A stretch of 47,161 bases of DNA, taken from Daldinia sp. FL1419 (taxonomy: Eukaryota; Ascomycota; Sordariomycetes; Xylariales; Hypoxylaceae). Position 1 is the stretch's first letter. Each line of letters opens with the position of its first letter. The stretch spans positions 1 through 47,161 of the forward strand of contig MU623540.1 in the NCBI GenBank assembly GCA_025201765.1, in the 5' to 3' direction. The notes beneath the pieces were generated by a model. It saw nothing but the letters and a program-made list of their open reading frames with translations. It did not search any database and had not been told where the DNA came from. Shown piece after piece: positions 1 through 13,551 of this stretch. The translations under genes and the position numbers were made by a program.

Positions 1-206
1 AATTATATAAAAATAAAAAGATAAATAATATTCACTAGATTTACAGAACTTATAATTTAATTAATATAATAATAAAAATCTTTTTTAATAAAATTATAAA
101 AATATTAATAAAAAATAATTAAATTAATTTACATTTAAAAAATTAAGTAAAATAAAAAATTAATAATAATTTACAAATTATTATTTATAAAAAAAAATAA
201 AATAAA
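1..206 (+). repeat. left arm of a long inverted repeat
   Basis: The reverse complement of 441-646 aligns base by base with 1-206 at most positions. Shared stretches include aattaatttacatttaaaa and the tataatttaattaatataat block. The arm is cut by the window edge, so the palindrome may continue to the left. Differences are transitions typical of RIP. Confidence 0.75.
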
Positions 207-227
207 TAATAATTATATATTATTTAT

Positions 228-440
228 TGGGCTAAATGTACGTATAAGAGAAATAACAGCAAAAGCAAATAATAAATAAAATAATGTAATAAGATTTATA
301 TATTTATAAATCTTAAGGAAAAAAATTATCTATTCTGAATTTAATAAGTTTAAAACCTTTATATATATAATATATTAATTATATAATACCTTTTTTACTT
401 ATTACAAGGATCTACAATATTTAATAATATACAACCATCA
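228..440 (+). mobile_element. 213-bp TG...CA repeat, copy A (solo-LTR-like)
   Basis: This segment starts TGGGCTAAATGTACG and ends ACAACCATCA. It matches, over its full length, copy B (15142-15353) and the reverse complement of copy C (35449-35661). TG...CA ends and a fixed length suggest a solo LTR of a small element. The flanks tttat/tttac could be a 5-bp target duplication with one C-to-T change. It lies in the centre of the inverted repeat 1-206/441-646. Confidence 0.65.
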
Positions 441-646
441 TTTACTTTACTTTTTTTTACAAACAATAAGTTACAAATTATTATTAACTTCTTATTTTAC
501 TTAACCTTTTAAATGTAAATTAATTTAATTATTTTTTACTAATATTTTTATAACCTCATTAAAAAAAGCTTTTATTATTATATTAATTAAATTATAAATT
601 CTATGGATTTAACGAATATTATCTATCTCTCTATTTTTATATAATT
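441..646 (-). repeat. right arm of a long inverted repeat
   Basis: This is the mirror partner of 1-206. The right arm begins immediately after copy A ends, whereas 21 bp (207-227) separate the left arm from copy A. The arrangement suggests either an element with long terminal inverted repeats that received an insertion, or two head-to-head copies of one repeat. Confidence 0.7.
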
Positions 647-3600
647 GTCTTAAAATTATAAGGTTTATCATTAATTTTTTCTCATTAATAATACTTATTT
701 GTACTAAATATTAATATAAGGAGAATAAATTAGTACAAAAAATAAAAGGAACTCTAAGAAATAAGAAATGTTCTAATATAATATTAATAATATAATATAT
801 AATATATTTTACATTAAAATTTTAAATTATACTATATATTTCATTAATAAATATACTACAAATAATATATTTATATTTAATAAATAATTAATAAATTATA
901 TTATTAGTAATTTTAATTTTGTTATTTTAATCCATTGGCTTTTTATTATTTAAAACAATAATATATCCAATTTGCAAATTAAAATCTTTATTATTTACAA
1001 ATAAGTTATCAACAAAAACATATAAATGGAAATTTTAGGGGTTTAATTTGATATATTTAAATCCATAGGTTTTATTATCCATTTACTAAATAATTCTAAC
1101 ATTTAAAACCTTAACTTCCTTAATTTTTGATTCTTAATACTAAACAGCAATTAAATAATCAAAAGCTATTTTAGATTAATATATAAAAACAATATAAATT
1201 TTTTGAACCTTTTGCTCCACAAACTTATTAACTATATCTATAACTTTAATATCTAATAACTCAAATTTTTTAACTTAACCTTTCTAAATAATTAAAATTT
1301 TATAATCATTATTATAAACTATAATACAAATGCCATTAAAATCTTCTATTCCTTTATTTAATATTTTTTAAGGATATACTTTAATATTAATTTTATTAAA
1401 TACTTTATTTTTAATTATAAAGAATTCTATAATATTAATATTAAAAATATTGTCCATTTATAAATTAATGATTCCGAAGGGTTCCAAATCAATAATCAAT
1501 AAATAAGGATTGAATGTTAAAAGCCTCATATATAATTTGTGCTAATAATATTAAAAATAAATTTTAAATTAATATATACCAAATTTAGCAAATCTGTACA
1601 ACAATTTTACAACATATAACAACATTCCCTCAAAATATTTATTTTTTAATTTAGTTAATAAATATATATAGATTATTTATTATATTAGTATTTTAAATTG
1701 GATATATATTATAATAATATTTTATATTATAATTTTCATCCCTTATTAATATAAGAATAATATTAAAATTAATATAAAATGTTAATTAACTTTTTAAATA
1801 ATAGGTATATAAATTATAATAAATTCTTTATCAAAATTACCATAATTTTAAATTACTAATCTCAATTTTTTATATAAAAAAAGAATATTCTTACCCTTAA
1901 TTTTATAAATTATTTATAATTTAAATAATATAATATCTTAATATATTATTAGGTTATATATCTTTGGTTATAAAATGCTATCCTTAAATAAAGTATTTAG
2001 CTTTTTTAAATCTAATATTTTATATAATTTTTCAAATGTGATTATTTTTCTATTTGTTTATAATTAAAAAATTAAAATAAGATTAATCTGTTCTTTATTA
2101 AAAAGATATACCATAGCTACGTAAGAAAGATCATTAGTATATATAAATTTTTTTTCTAAAATGAACTTATAATTATTAAAGTTGAAATTAAGTTTAAATA
2201 ATTTAAACTTTAATTATTTAACAAGTATAAATATTTCCTTTAATTATATATAAGGTTTAATATAAAAATTCCTAAATATAAATATTTTATTAAATATATT
2301 TAAAATAATAATTATATTTTTATTAATAATTATAATCATTTTATAAAAGCTTTTTCAATTGCCTTTCTCTTGATAGATTAAAACCTTATTGCCTATCAGG
2401 AACAATATAAATAAGGTTTTTTAAATATTTGGACCATTCTTTATATTTAAAATATTTTTAATTAATTATTATAACTTAATCTTTTTAATTTTAATCATCA
2501 CCTTTTAAATAATTTATACTTTTATAGTTTAAGAAGGAATAAGTAATAAATCTATATTAATTTTGAGATATGTACCAAAAATTAAAAAGGTAGGGATTAA
2601 ATTGTTTGGATTAGTAATGTTATTTATTACCTTAATAACCATTTATAATTATAATATTCTTAAATTAAAACTTTAGAATTTATTTATAATAATTTTATAA
2701 ATTTTATAAATAAGGCTGTAATATTCTTTTACCTTATTAATAAATTAATAAGTTTTTATTGATACTTGGTGATAAGTAATTCCTACAATATGTACTTTAT
2801 TCTTAAACTTAATACTATTAAAGTTAATACTAATATTATAAATAACTATATTAAAAAGTCTAAAGTAGGTATTAATTCAACACTATTTAAATATCTCCTA
2901 AATCTCCTTAGTTAAGATTGTTTTTATAAAGTATATTACTTAAAATTTAATAATTATATTGATTACATATAAAATAGGTTATTTATTAAAATATATAATA
3001 TTAATAATCATTTTATAATTAAAGTTTAAATTAGGATCTTTTAAACTAAACTTGAATTATTATAGAACTCTACCCTTAATTTAACAATGGTAGCAAAATT
3101 TATTAATTTTTTTAATATTATTGATATTAATATTATAATTTATTTTATTTAATAAGATATATAACTTATTAATTGATAAATAACTAAAACAAATATATAA
3201 TTATCATAATTCAATCTTTGTGAAAAAAGTAATATTTTTAAGATAAAACCATAAATATCTCCATTTTTATATAACTTTAATTATTATACTATCCTTATAA
3301 ATTAATTAATTAATTATGTTATTAAAATATATTCCTAATTAATCCATATCTTTAAGAAAAAAGAAAAACAGAATATTGGTTTTTATAATATAAAAATCTA
3401 TTTAATTAATAAAAATATTAACAATAATTATTCTAAATAATTTAATAAATGGTCCATTACCAAACCTAATATTAATTTCTTTAGCTTAATTAATATCTAT
3501 TTTTAAATTCTTATCCGGATATTTATTAATAAAGGCAAAATATTGGCCTTTCTCAACAGTTAATATACAAACTACTCCAATATCAAATATAATATTTTAA

Positions 3601-4533
3601 AATATATTTTTGATATATTTATTTAAAATAAAAATAAAATCCTATTTTAAATTATTAAATAAGAAAAGATTATTAATATAATATTAAAAAACTTAATTAA
3701 ATAAATAAATTATAATTATAAATAATTTATCATTATTATCCAAATTAATTTATAAATTAATTTCCTCATTTTTTAATTAATTAATCTTTAAATCTATATT
3801 TATAAATCCTTTATAATCAATTAAGAACATTAAATAATTTTTTTTAAAAGAACCTTTTCTAATTTTCCACTCTTCTTTAACTTTCTTACATTTATATTCT
3901 AAATATATAATAAATCAATATCCTTCTTTCTTATATATCCAATAATAATATTTCTATACTTTTAAAAATTATTTAAAATTATATTTATCATTTTTATTAT
4001 TATAATAATATTTATATTTAATATAAAATATATTATCTTTATAATTATTATTTTTTTTAATTAAAAATTACTTTATTTTTTTTATTAAATTATAATTTTT
4101 TATCAATATTTAAAATCTATTAACTAATTTTTTAATTTAAATTATTAATTTAAAAAAACCAAATTGGAATTTAAGTAGTAATTAATAAATATATTAAATT
4201 ATTATTATAAATTATTATTCTTTTTTAAATTCTTAATTAAATGTTTTTTGATATAATAATAATTTATTAATAAGATTTTCAAAAATTTAAATATTATTTT
4301 TCTTTTGGTTTTATTTTTCTATTTTAATACTTAAAAAAATTATAATAATTTAATTATGGTAATATTAAATCTTATTTTATTTAATATTAAAATATTATTT
4401 TATAATTAAATACATATTTATAAAATATTAATATTGGGAAACTTTGTGGATGAAGTATAATACTATTTTTTCAGAGAGAATAAAAGAGAATAAAATATAG
4501 AATTATATTTATTGTATTTTTTTTAAGTAATAT
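647..4533. other. AT-rich stretch without a gene
   Basis: No ORF or known element is recognisable. C is generally more common than G on the + strand, suggesting that mainly G-to-A change is visible on this strand. It is probably decayed retroelement sequence, but I could not identify reverse transcriptase or integrase motifs. Confidence 0.6.
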
Positions 4534-4952
4534 TGAACCGGTGCAGTGTGAGTACGTGGGATACGTAATAGGAGTACGCAGCAGGAGTACGTAATAGGAG
4601 CTATTCTGGAGGACCCCCTGATAGACCCTTATAAGGTTTACATATACTCATTTGGATATATATAGGCCTCAGTAATTGTTTTCCTGCTTGATCAGTATAA
4701 GTCATAGATAATTCTTTAGAGATTGTTTTTATATAGTTTTATATAGATAATATATATTCTTTTGGGTTTATATATTATTATACGCGTTATTATTGTAGAG
4801 TAGTCATATATAACAATTTATTTATCTGATTATTTCGATATTTCTGTTAGGATATAGTCACCTTATATCCTTGAGCTTATACAGCCTCTGGTTGCTATGG
4901 GTTAATTGAAGTGTAGGGCATATCCTGCAGGAGCTATCAGAGCTCTTGTTCA
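4534..4952 (-). mobile_element. solo LTR, opposite orientation to 5060-13551
   Basis: On the + strand it begins TGAACCGGTGCAGTG and ends AGAGCTCTTGTTCA. Its reverse complement matches the LTRs at 5060-5468 and 13143-13551. The 4-bp flanks are atat on both sides. It keeps far more G and C than the other two copies (for example the repeated GTACGTAATAGGAG-like motif near 4550-4600), so it is the least mutated copy and the best guide to the original LTR. Confidence 0.75.
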
Positions 4953-5059
4953 ATATATATCCAAAAAAATTTAAAATTTATCTTTAAAAATATCATATAA
5001 TTTATTTATATAATTAAATTTTTTATTTTAAATTTTCTTAAAATAACCTATTATAATAG

Positions 5060-5468
5060 TGAACAGGAGCTCTAATAGCTCCTGCAAGATATGCCCTATA
5101 CTTCAATTAACCTATATCAAGTCAGAGGTTATATAAATCAGAAGATATAAGGTAACTATATTTTAAAGAAGGTATTAAGGTGATTAGGTAAAAGATTTAA
5201 TAAGGGTAATTATTTACTAATAATAATGTGTATAAAATTGGATAAATAATATATTTAGTAAAAAAATAAATTTATAAATTATTATAAAATTTATAGAAAA
5301 AATATAATAATCCATACAAACTTAATTTAATTAAATAAGAAAATAATTCCTTAAAATTTTATTTATATTTATATAAACTTATAAAAACTTAAGAAGGGTA
5401 AGTTTTATAGAAGTTAATAAGGTCTTTACAAAATAGGATTTATTATATAATTATATTATCCCAATTTA
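5060..5468 (+). repeat. 5' LTR of the degenerate retrotransposon
   Basis: 409 bp, colinear with 13143-13551. The left end keeps TG, and the right end reads TTTA where the other copy has GTTCA, as expected of CpA-to-TpA mutation. Confidence 0.75.
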
Positions 5469-8400
5469 AAATTTCTTAAAATTAATAATGTTATTTATTA
5501 ATAAATTAATTTTAATAAAAATGAATTGGAAATATTATAAAAAAAACGATCAAATGAAAAAAGAAAATCCTAACTCCTTAAGTCCTTAATCAACCCTTAT
5601 ATAATCTTCATATCCCTTTTATCTCCCTTTAAATATCTTAATCATAATTTTATATTTTATAACTTTATAATCCTTCTCCTTTAATTTTGTTATTAATACT
5701 TTTTGGTCAATATTTATCTAATTGGGTAAATTAATTTCTAATTTAACTATCCATTTGTTAAATTTTTTATTAATAGTTTTTTAATATTTTTATTTATTTT
5801 ATATAAATAATTTTAATTTGTTACCTAATATACTACCTTTTAATTTGTTTCCACCTGATTTTTTAATTATATATTGATTCTGGCCTAAAATCCTGTTAAT
5901 TAAATAAAATCCGTATTAATTATATTGTAGTTATTGATTTCTAAATATATTAATATGCCTAATTATATTATAAATTAGGATTAAATTGCTAATATTTAGG
6001 GGTTATTTTCTAATCTTTATAAAATTCTATTTATTATTTTTATTTACTATAGTTTGTTATTTATTTTATATAATTTATAAAACTTTTTTTATATTAATTA
6101 ATTAATATTTAATTATATATATATATGTATATTTAAAAGTTCTTTTGGGGTTTTAATGTTTTTCCAATTTAATACCTTTTATAATGATATAATAATTTTG
6201 ATTGGGAATATTAATTACCTATTGTAGATAATCTTATAGGTATTAAGTTCTAAAGGCTTTATTAAGATTTGATTAGCCCATATTATAGTACTTAAAAATT
6301 AGATCTAGTTTTTTTTTTCTTATTAATTAGTTTTATTAATTTGTATTTAATTGGTTTATGGTTGATTTTAATTTGGCTTTAAACTTATAAAAAGTAAGCT
6401 AATCTGATTTCTTAATATATACCAAATTCCTAATAGGCTTTTATAACTTCACTTTTAAATTTTAGATTTTTATTTATTTTAATTATAAAGAATTAACCAT
6501 ATTAAAAGATTATTTTTTCTTTTATAAATTTAATAATATTTTTGGAATTAATTAAGCAAAGCAATAAAATTTTTAAATAATTAAATAATTGTTTTTGAAT
6601 TTTAATGATTATTTTATAATTAAAGTTATTTGGTATATATTAGATATTTAAGATCTAACAAATTAAAACTTCTATAAGGGTTGAATAACCTATAAAATCC
6701 ACTAATCTTTTCTTATCTATTTGTTGATATTCTTTATATACCCTAATCACCTCTTCAATATATTTATAAAGACCTTTCCAGTAATATAAGACTAAAATTT
6801 ATTAATATGTTAAATTTTTTCTTCTATAATCATATTTTATGTAGAACTTTTTTATAATTCTTTATTTTATTAATTTATAATTAATAATATAATAATTAAG
6901 GCATCTTTCATCCATCCTCTTTTATAAGATCCTATTAAATATAATATATTTTAATATTTTGGCTTTAAATTTTGAATAATTTTTACATCTTTTGGGGATA
7001 TTATTAATTAAAAATTTTAGAGGTATTCTAAATATTAATAAATATTATATTATCTTTTATAATTTTGGACTCCATTGATCAGGTGGTTATAAAATAGTTG
7101 GTTGTATTTTATTTTGATTCTTAGGGTTTAATGTTATTAATATAGGACATATTAATATTATATTAAGCTGGAAGTTGATAAACTCATTTAAATCGCCTTT
7201 CCACTTCTTATTATTTTAATTAGATGGATTATTTAGCTTTTGAAATAAAACATTTATAATAATATTGTTTTTTCTTACAATATATTTTATTTTGAAATTG
7301 AATATCTTAATATATGTAATTTATTTTATTAATGTTATATTAGGTAAATTTATGAAGTTATTATTAAATTAGGTGATTAAAACTTTGGCATTAATTTTTA
7401 AAAAGAATTGAATTTTGTAGATATAATTTTGTAATTATTTAAGTAATTTTATGATTGTTAGACATTCTTATTTTATAATGTTATATTATAATTTAAATCC
7501 TTTTCAAATTTTTAATTTATATTTATAAGGTTTAAAAATAGATTAATTATTTAATTGGTTAATTATTATATCCCATCCCTACCCTAAAACATTAATTTTA
7601 AAAATTATTTATTATTTTAATTTATAATCTATTATAATAAGGCATGATGGTATGATAAGAATATTTTTTAATCTAATTATTATTTAATTTTATATTTTAT
7701 TTTATATAAAAAACTTATTTTTATATAGTAATTTTGTTAATGGTAGGATTTTTATAGTATAATTTTCAATTTATATATGAAAATATATTGTAAGGTCTAA
7801 GAATATTTAGATTTTATTAATATTATTATACTTTTTTTATTTAAAGATTTTTAAAATCTTGGTTTTTCTGGATAATCAACCATTTAATTTACAAATATAA
7901 TTAATAATTTTGATATTTATTTTGTAGAATTCTGATTTCTTAGTATTTATAATAATTTTAACTAATTTGAAATTTAATAGGATATTAATAATATTTTTAA
8001 TATATTTTAATATAAATTATTTGATTTTAGGGTAAATTTTTTGATTATTATATTTAATAATTAATCCTTTAATTCCAACATTATTAAAAAAAGGTTTACA
8101 TATATATGGTATTAGGTTATATAAGATATAATTTATGATCTTAAGAAAATATATTATTAAATTTATTGTTTTTTAAGGTATTATTATTATTTATAAAGAT
8201 CTTAAAGGTATGGAAAAGATGGTTATATCTTTATTATAAATTAATAGATCTAATTAATTATACTTTAAAAATAAATTAATAAAGAAGAATATAATATATA
8301 TAATAAATTCTTTAATGAAGGAATTATAATTTTTAGGTAAAAAAGTATTTTTAATTATGATAATATTTAATTTAATTGTTAAATTAATTAATTATAAATT

Positions 8401-11400
8401 ATTATTTTTTTTTTATTATAAATTAAAGATTATAATATAAATTGTAATTTTTTTTAAAAATTTTGTATTTAATTTGGTTTTTAAAAATTTTAATAACCCA
8501 ATCTTTTAATGGAATAAATATAAAGATATTTTTTAATTATTATATTTTATATGAAATAGTTTTAATAATATAATTAGGTGTTATTTCTGGCCTTATTTTT
8601 CCAAATTTACTAAAATCCTAAATTAATGTCATTTCTTGGTAAAATAGCATTTTAATAAGTACTTCTTTTTTTGATTAGTGAATTCTATGTTTTTCAATTT
8701 ATTTTTTAGGTTTTTAAAATATTTGGAAATTAATTATATTTTTTTTAATTATTTGGTAAATTGTTGGGTAATATTTTTATATAATTTGTTTAATTATAAG
8801 GGGTTAAGTCTTTTAATGTTTTTAAAGGTTTCTTTTAATATATTTTCTTTTTAATTAAGTAATTTTGGGGGTATTGAACTATTTAATAATATATTGTTTA
8901 TTGATTAAATTTTTTTGGTTTTTAATTTGTATATGGTATTAATTTTGATTATATTTTTTTTAGGCGGGTATGGGGTGTTAAAATGTATTTTTTTAGTTTT
9001 TTAGTATATATTACTTATAATTTTATTTATTATATTAATGAATTGGTTATTTATAAGGTTTATAATGATTTTTTTGTTTTTTTTGAGTTTGATAGGTTCC
9101 TAATCAGGTTTTTTCTTATTAGATCTACTATTATTATTAATTAAACCTATATTATTAATAATATTTAATTTCTTATTAATAATATATTTTTAATAATTTT
9201 ATTTTTAATTTAATTAAATTTTTAATAAATTAATAATGGAATTTTAATGATTGTATTCTTAAAAATTATGGTTCTGATGTATGTATTACCTTTTATAATT
9301 AATTTAAATTAAGAAATTATAAAGAAATTTATTTTAAAAATTAATTTATTAATATAATATTTATTTTTAATAATGTAAATTAATATTTTTAAGTTATAAT
9401 TATTTAGTTAGATTGGTTTGTAAATTATTTTTAGGGTTGGGATGGTTATTTTGTTTTTAAAAGGTATTAAGGTTATATTTGATTTTTTAGTTGTAAGATT
9501 ATATTACCATATATATGATTAAGTGATGATTGATGATTTAATATTTGTGTTAATTAAAGTGGAAATTAAATTCTTGTTTTTTTAAGGTTTAATTTTAATT
9601 ATTAGGTGAAGTTATCTTTTAATATATAATGTAGGATTACCTATAGTTATTTATATTATGGTTGATTTAAATTAATTAAATAATATTTGATTTAATATAA
9701 TATTATTTATATTAGTAAAGGTTGTTTTTGGGGATGATTTAATTTAAGGCGGTGAAGTTTGTTGAACTTATTTAGAAATTAATTTGATATATTTACCTGA
9801 TATATTTTTACAAATATTCTTGATTAGTTCTTACTTGAGTAAATCTTTAAATCTGGATATATATTTAATTATTTCATATTAGATTATATTAAATTCTTTA
9901 TTATAATTAATGTTGATTTTTTAAATTTAAAATTTAATAATAAAGGATATAAAGAAATTGGTGCTTAGTGTTATTAATTTAGTTTTTAATTTATTAATAG
10001 TTTTATTGTTTTTTATTGGTAGTAGATTTATATATTTAATTTTAATAATTTTGTTATTAAAGCCTTTCTATTATTTTATAATATTAATAATTGTTGTTGG
10101 TAAATTAGTTTTATTACCCTTAGATATAGGTAGGATTCCTTTAATAAAAATTAAATCATTTTTATTAATCTTTAATTCCCATTTATAATTATAAATAGGT
10201 TTATTTTAATTAAATATTCCTGGCTTTTTTCCAAATATAATATTATTTATTAAAATATTTTTCTTAAATAGAAAAATATCCTTAATATCTTTAAATACTT
10301 TTTTTGAATAATTACTTCCAATTATAATATCCTTAGAATAATAAAGGGTTCTTCTAAAGATTTCCTAATTACCAAAATTCTTATTATAAATATAATAATA
10401 AAGGTTTTAATCAATAAGGATACCTTTTATCCTAATATTTGCAATAATAATATAAAGGATCTTTATGATTGGTGATTCATTTAATCACTTATTCTACCTT
10501 TCAATAATATATAAATAATTATTCTTATTATAATATATAAAACCATCTTTTTTCATATATTTAAATATAAAATAAAATCTATTATTATATAATAATAAAT
10601 TATTACTTTTTAATTTATAAAATTAATAAATACCATATGGATAATTATTATAATTTAAATTATTTGATTAGATAAACCTAAATATATTAAACTTATAATT
10701 GTAAAGATTAGGTACCCTAATTTATATAATATTAATATTTATATTAAAGGTATGCATATTGTTATAAAATCCTTGATTATGATTTTATCTTGGATAACCT
10801 AATATAAAATTAATCAATTTAAATTTTTAGTATATCCCTTTTATTTTTAACATATTAAATTTTATTTTCTTAAATTTTTTTATAATTTAATTTATATTAT
10901 TATTAAAATTTTTTAAATTTTTAATTATGATTTTAAATTATTTGTATAAATTAAGAATAAAGTGTTTATATTAATTAAACCATTATTAAAGAAATTTGTT
11001 ATTATAAGTGTTAATATATTTTATTTTTGATTTATTATTTTAAAAATAATTTTTTATATAAATCTCTTCTTTAGTTCATTTATTAATTAAATTATAAAAT
11101 TAAATAAATATATAATTGTTAATTTATTTAATTAAGATTTATTTTTTAAAAAATATCTTTTTTATAATTATTAGGTTAATTTTTTTAATAATATCATATA
11201 TATAATAATCCAGATAGACATCTATAATATAAACTTTTTTAACTTCTTTTAAGATATTAATATATTTCTTAATTAAATTAATAATTGTAATAATATTAGA
11301 TAATATAAATCTATCCCCAAATTCTTTAAATTTCTTTCAAAAAGGTTTAAAATTGTTGGAATTATATAGGGTAAACTTAACTTTTAACCAATTATAGGTT

Positions 11401-13142
11401 TTTTCCTAAATGGTAACATTGTTAATAACAACCTCAACTTATTTCTTAATATTTTTATTAATTATTCAATAAAGTAAATTTATAATTAAATTAGTATCAA
11501 TTACTTTATAATATTAAAAAATATAATGTATATCTTTAAACTACTAAATTACATCTAATCTATTAAATAAATAATAAAAATATCTATTAAATTTAAATAG
11601 GACAGGCTGATATAATATGGCCAAATAAACACCTATACCCTAATCAATAATATTTGTTTTAGTAGTAGGAGTAAAGGCTATTACTGATCCTTAAGTAGTA
11701 AGTATTAAAATTATTAATATATTTTTAATAACAATTAAAAATAACTGCTATTATTGTACAATAATTGGTATTATATTAATCATTTATATAAAAAATATTT
11801 TTAACCCTATACTAAATAATTTAAGTATATTTGTAAAGATTAAATATATTAGTAGTAGATATTTGGGTATAATATAAAAACCAAATTAATAAGGGGACCT
11901 TAATTATTCAGGATTTTCTAATTATTAGAATATTATCCATTTCTAATTAAGCTTATTATTTATAATTATATCTGATCTTTTATAGTAATTAATAAAATTA
12001 GGCTTAATAATAAAAGGGTTTCATTATGTAATATCTATAAGGGGTGATAAAAAGGGTACTTTAAAAGGTATTATTATACTTAATTCAGATTAATCAAATG
12101 AAATGTTAGGTAGTTATTCAACTAGTTATTATTCTGAAAATATATAAGAAAATAATAATAATTTTAATTATTCTTTATTTAAATTTTGAAAGGGATTTAA
12201 AGGTTTATATTTTATATAACTATTCTTTTTTATCATATTTAATTCATTCTTTAAATAAATAGTAATAACCTTAATTTCCAATTATTTCGCTTCAAAAACT
12301 TTTAAAAAATAAATTAATCTTAATATGATAATAATTTTAAATAAACCCCATCCCTTCCATATAAATAATCTAATTAGAAGAATAAATATAAGGTTTAAAA
12401 TTGAATAATATATGCTTCCTTTTCTATAATTCTTTATATATATTACACAACCATTAATCTTACAATAACTTTTATAGATTTATATAATAATTACTAATCT
12501 TTTAATATTAATATTTAATTACCTTATTAACCTTACCTTAAAAGACATAAATTTTAAAAATAATTTAAATCTTATAATTTTATTCTTATTTTATAATAAT
12601 AATTAATAATTTTTTATTAATTTTTATTAATTATAATATAAGTTTTTATATAACTTCTTTTTTTAATATATTAAACTTTTTTAATTATTCTATATTCAAT
12701 ATCTTTATTTCTTCCAAAATATTATATAATATATTTTTATATAATATATATATTAATTAATTAAATATTTTTTATTTTATTATATATAATAATTATTCCT
12801 AATATTAATTATATAAAGTTTGGGTATATTAAAATTATTTTAAAGATTTTTAGGATTAAATTAACTTCCCTCATTCCTTATTCTTTTAATTTTGTTTTTT
12901 CAATCTTAAAGTTATTTTTATCCTAATCAAATAATAATAATTTTAATTAAATAAATATTAATCATATTAATTATACTCTAATTCTTATAAATATTAATCT
13001 TTATAAATCAAATATTTATTTTAATTAACCTAATAATAATTTTAATAAAATTAATTAAATAATTATTAATCCTAATTAATTAAAATAATAATAATCCTCT
13101 TAAAATTAAGATTATAAATTTAAGTCTTATAATAATTATCAT

Positions 13143-13551
13143 TAAATAGAAGCTCTAATAATTTTTATAAGATATACCCTATATTTTAATTAACCTATAT
13201 CAAACCAAAAACTATATAAACCAAAGGATATAAAGTAACTATATCTTAAAGAGGGTATTAAAATAATTAGGTAAAAGATCTAATAAGGGTAATTGTTTGT
13301 TAATGATAATGTGTATAAGATTGGATAAATAATATATTTAATAAAAAAATAAACTTATAAATTATTATACAATCTATGGAAAGAATATGATAATCCTTAC
13401 AAGCTTAATCTGATTAGATAAGAAAACAACTCCTCGAAAGCCTATTTATATCCATATGAGCCTGTAGGAACCTGAGAAGGGTAAGTTCTATGGAGGCTAA
13501 TAGGATCTTTGCAGGGTAGGACCTATTACATAATCACACTACCCCGGTTCA
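13143..13551 (+). repeat. 3' LTR of the degenerate retrotransposon
   Basis: 409 bp, colinear with 5060-5468. The left end is mutated (TAAATAGAAG instead of TGAACAGGAG), while the last about 150 bp are nearly unmutated and GC-richer. Mutation load is therefore uneven within one LTR. Confidence 0.75.

Larger units (their letters stand above)
5060..13551 (+). mobile_element. RIP-degenerate LTR retrotransposon
   Basis: Two direct 409-bp repeats, at 5060-5468 and 13143-13551, bound a 7.7-kb interior. The 5' LTR begins TGAACAGGAGCTC and the 3' LTR ends CCCCGGTTCA. The flanks on both sides read atag, consistent with a 4-bp target duplication. The interior is riddled with stops; the only ORF of any length (76 codons, 9958-10188) is hydrophobic AT-rich translation and not a recognisable domain. 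Gypsy versus copia cannot be decided. Orientation is taken from LTR order only, so + is nominal. Confidence 0.75.

Noticed and set aside
9958..10188. 76-codon hydrophobic ORF inside the retrotransposon
   Set aside because: Starts at TTG; Leu/Ile/Phe-rich translation is what A/T-only sequence gives by chance.
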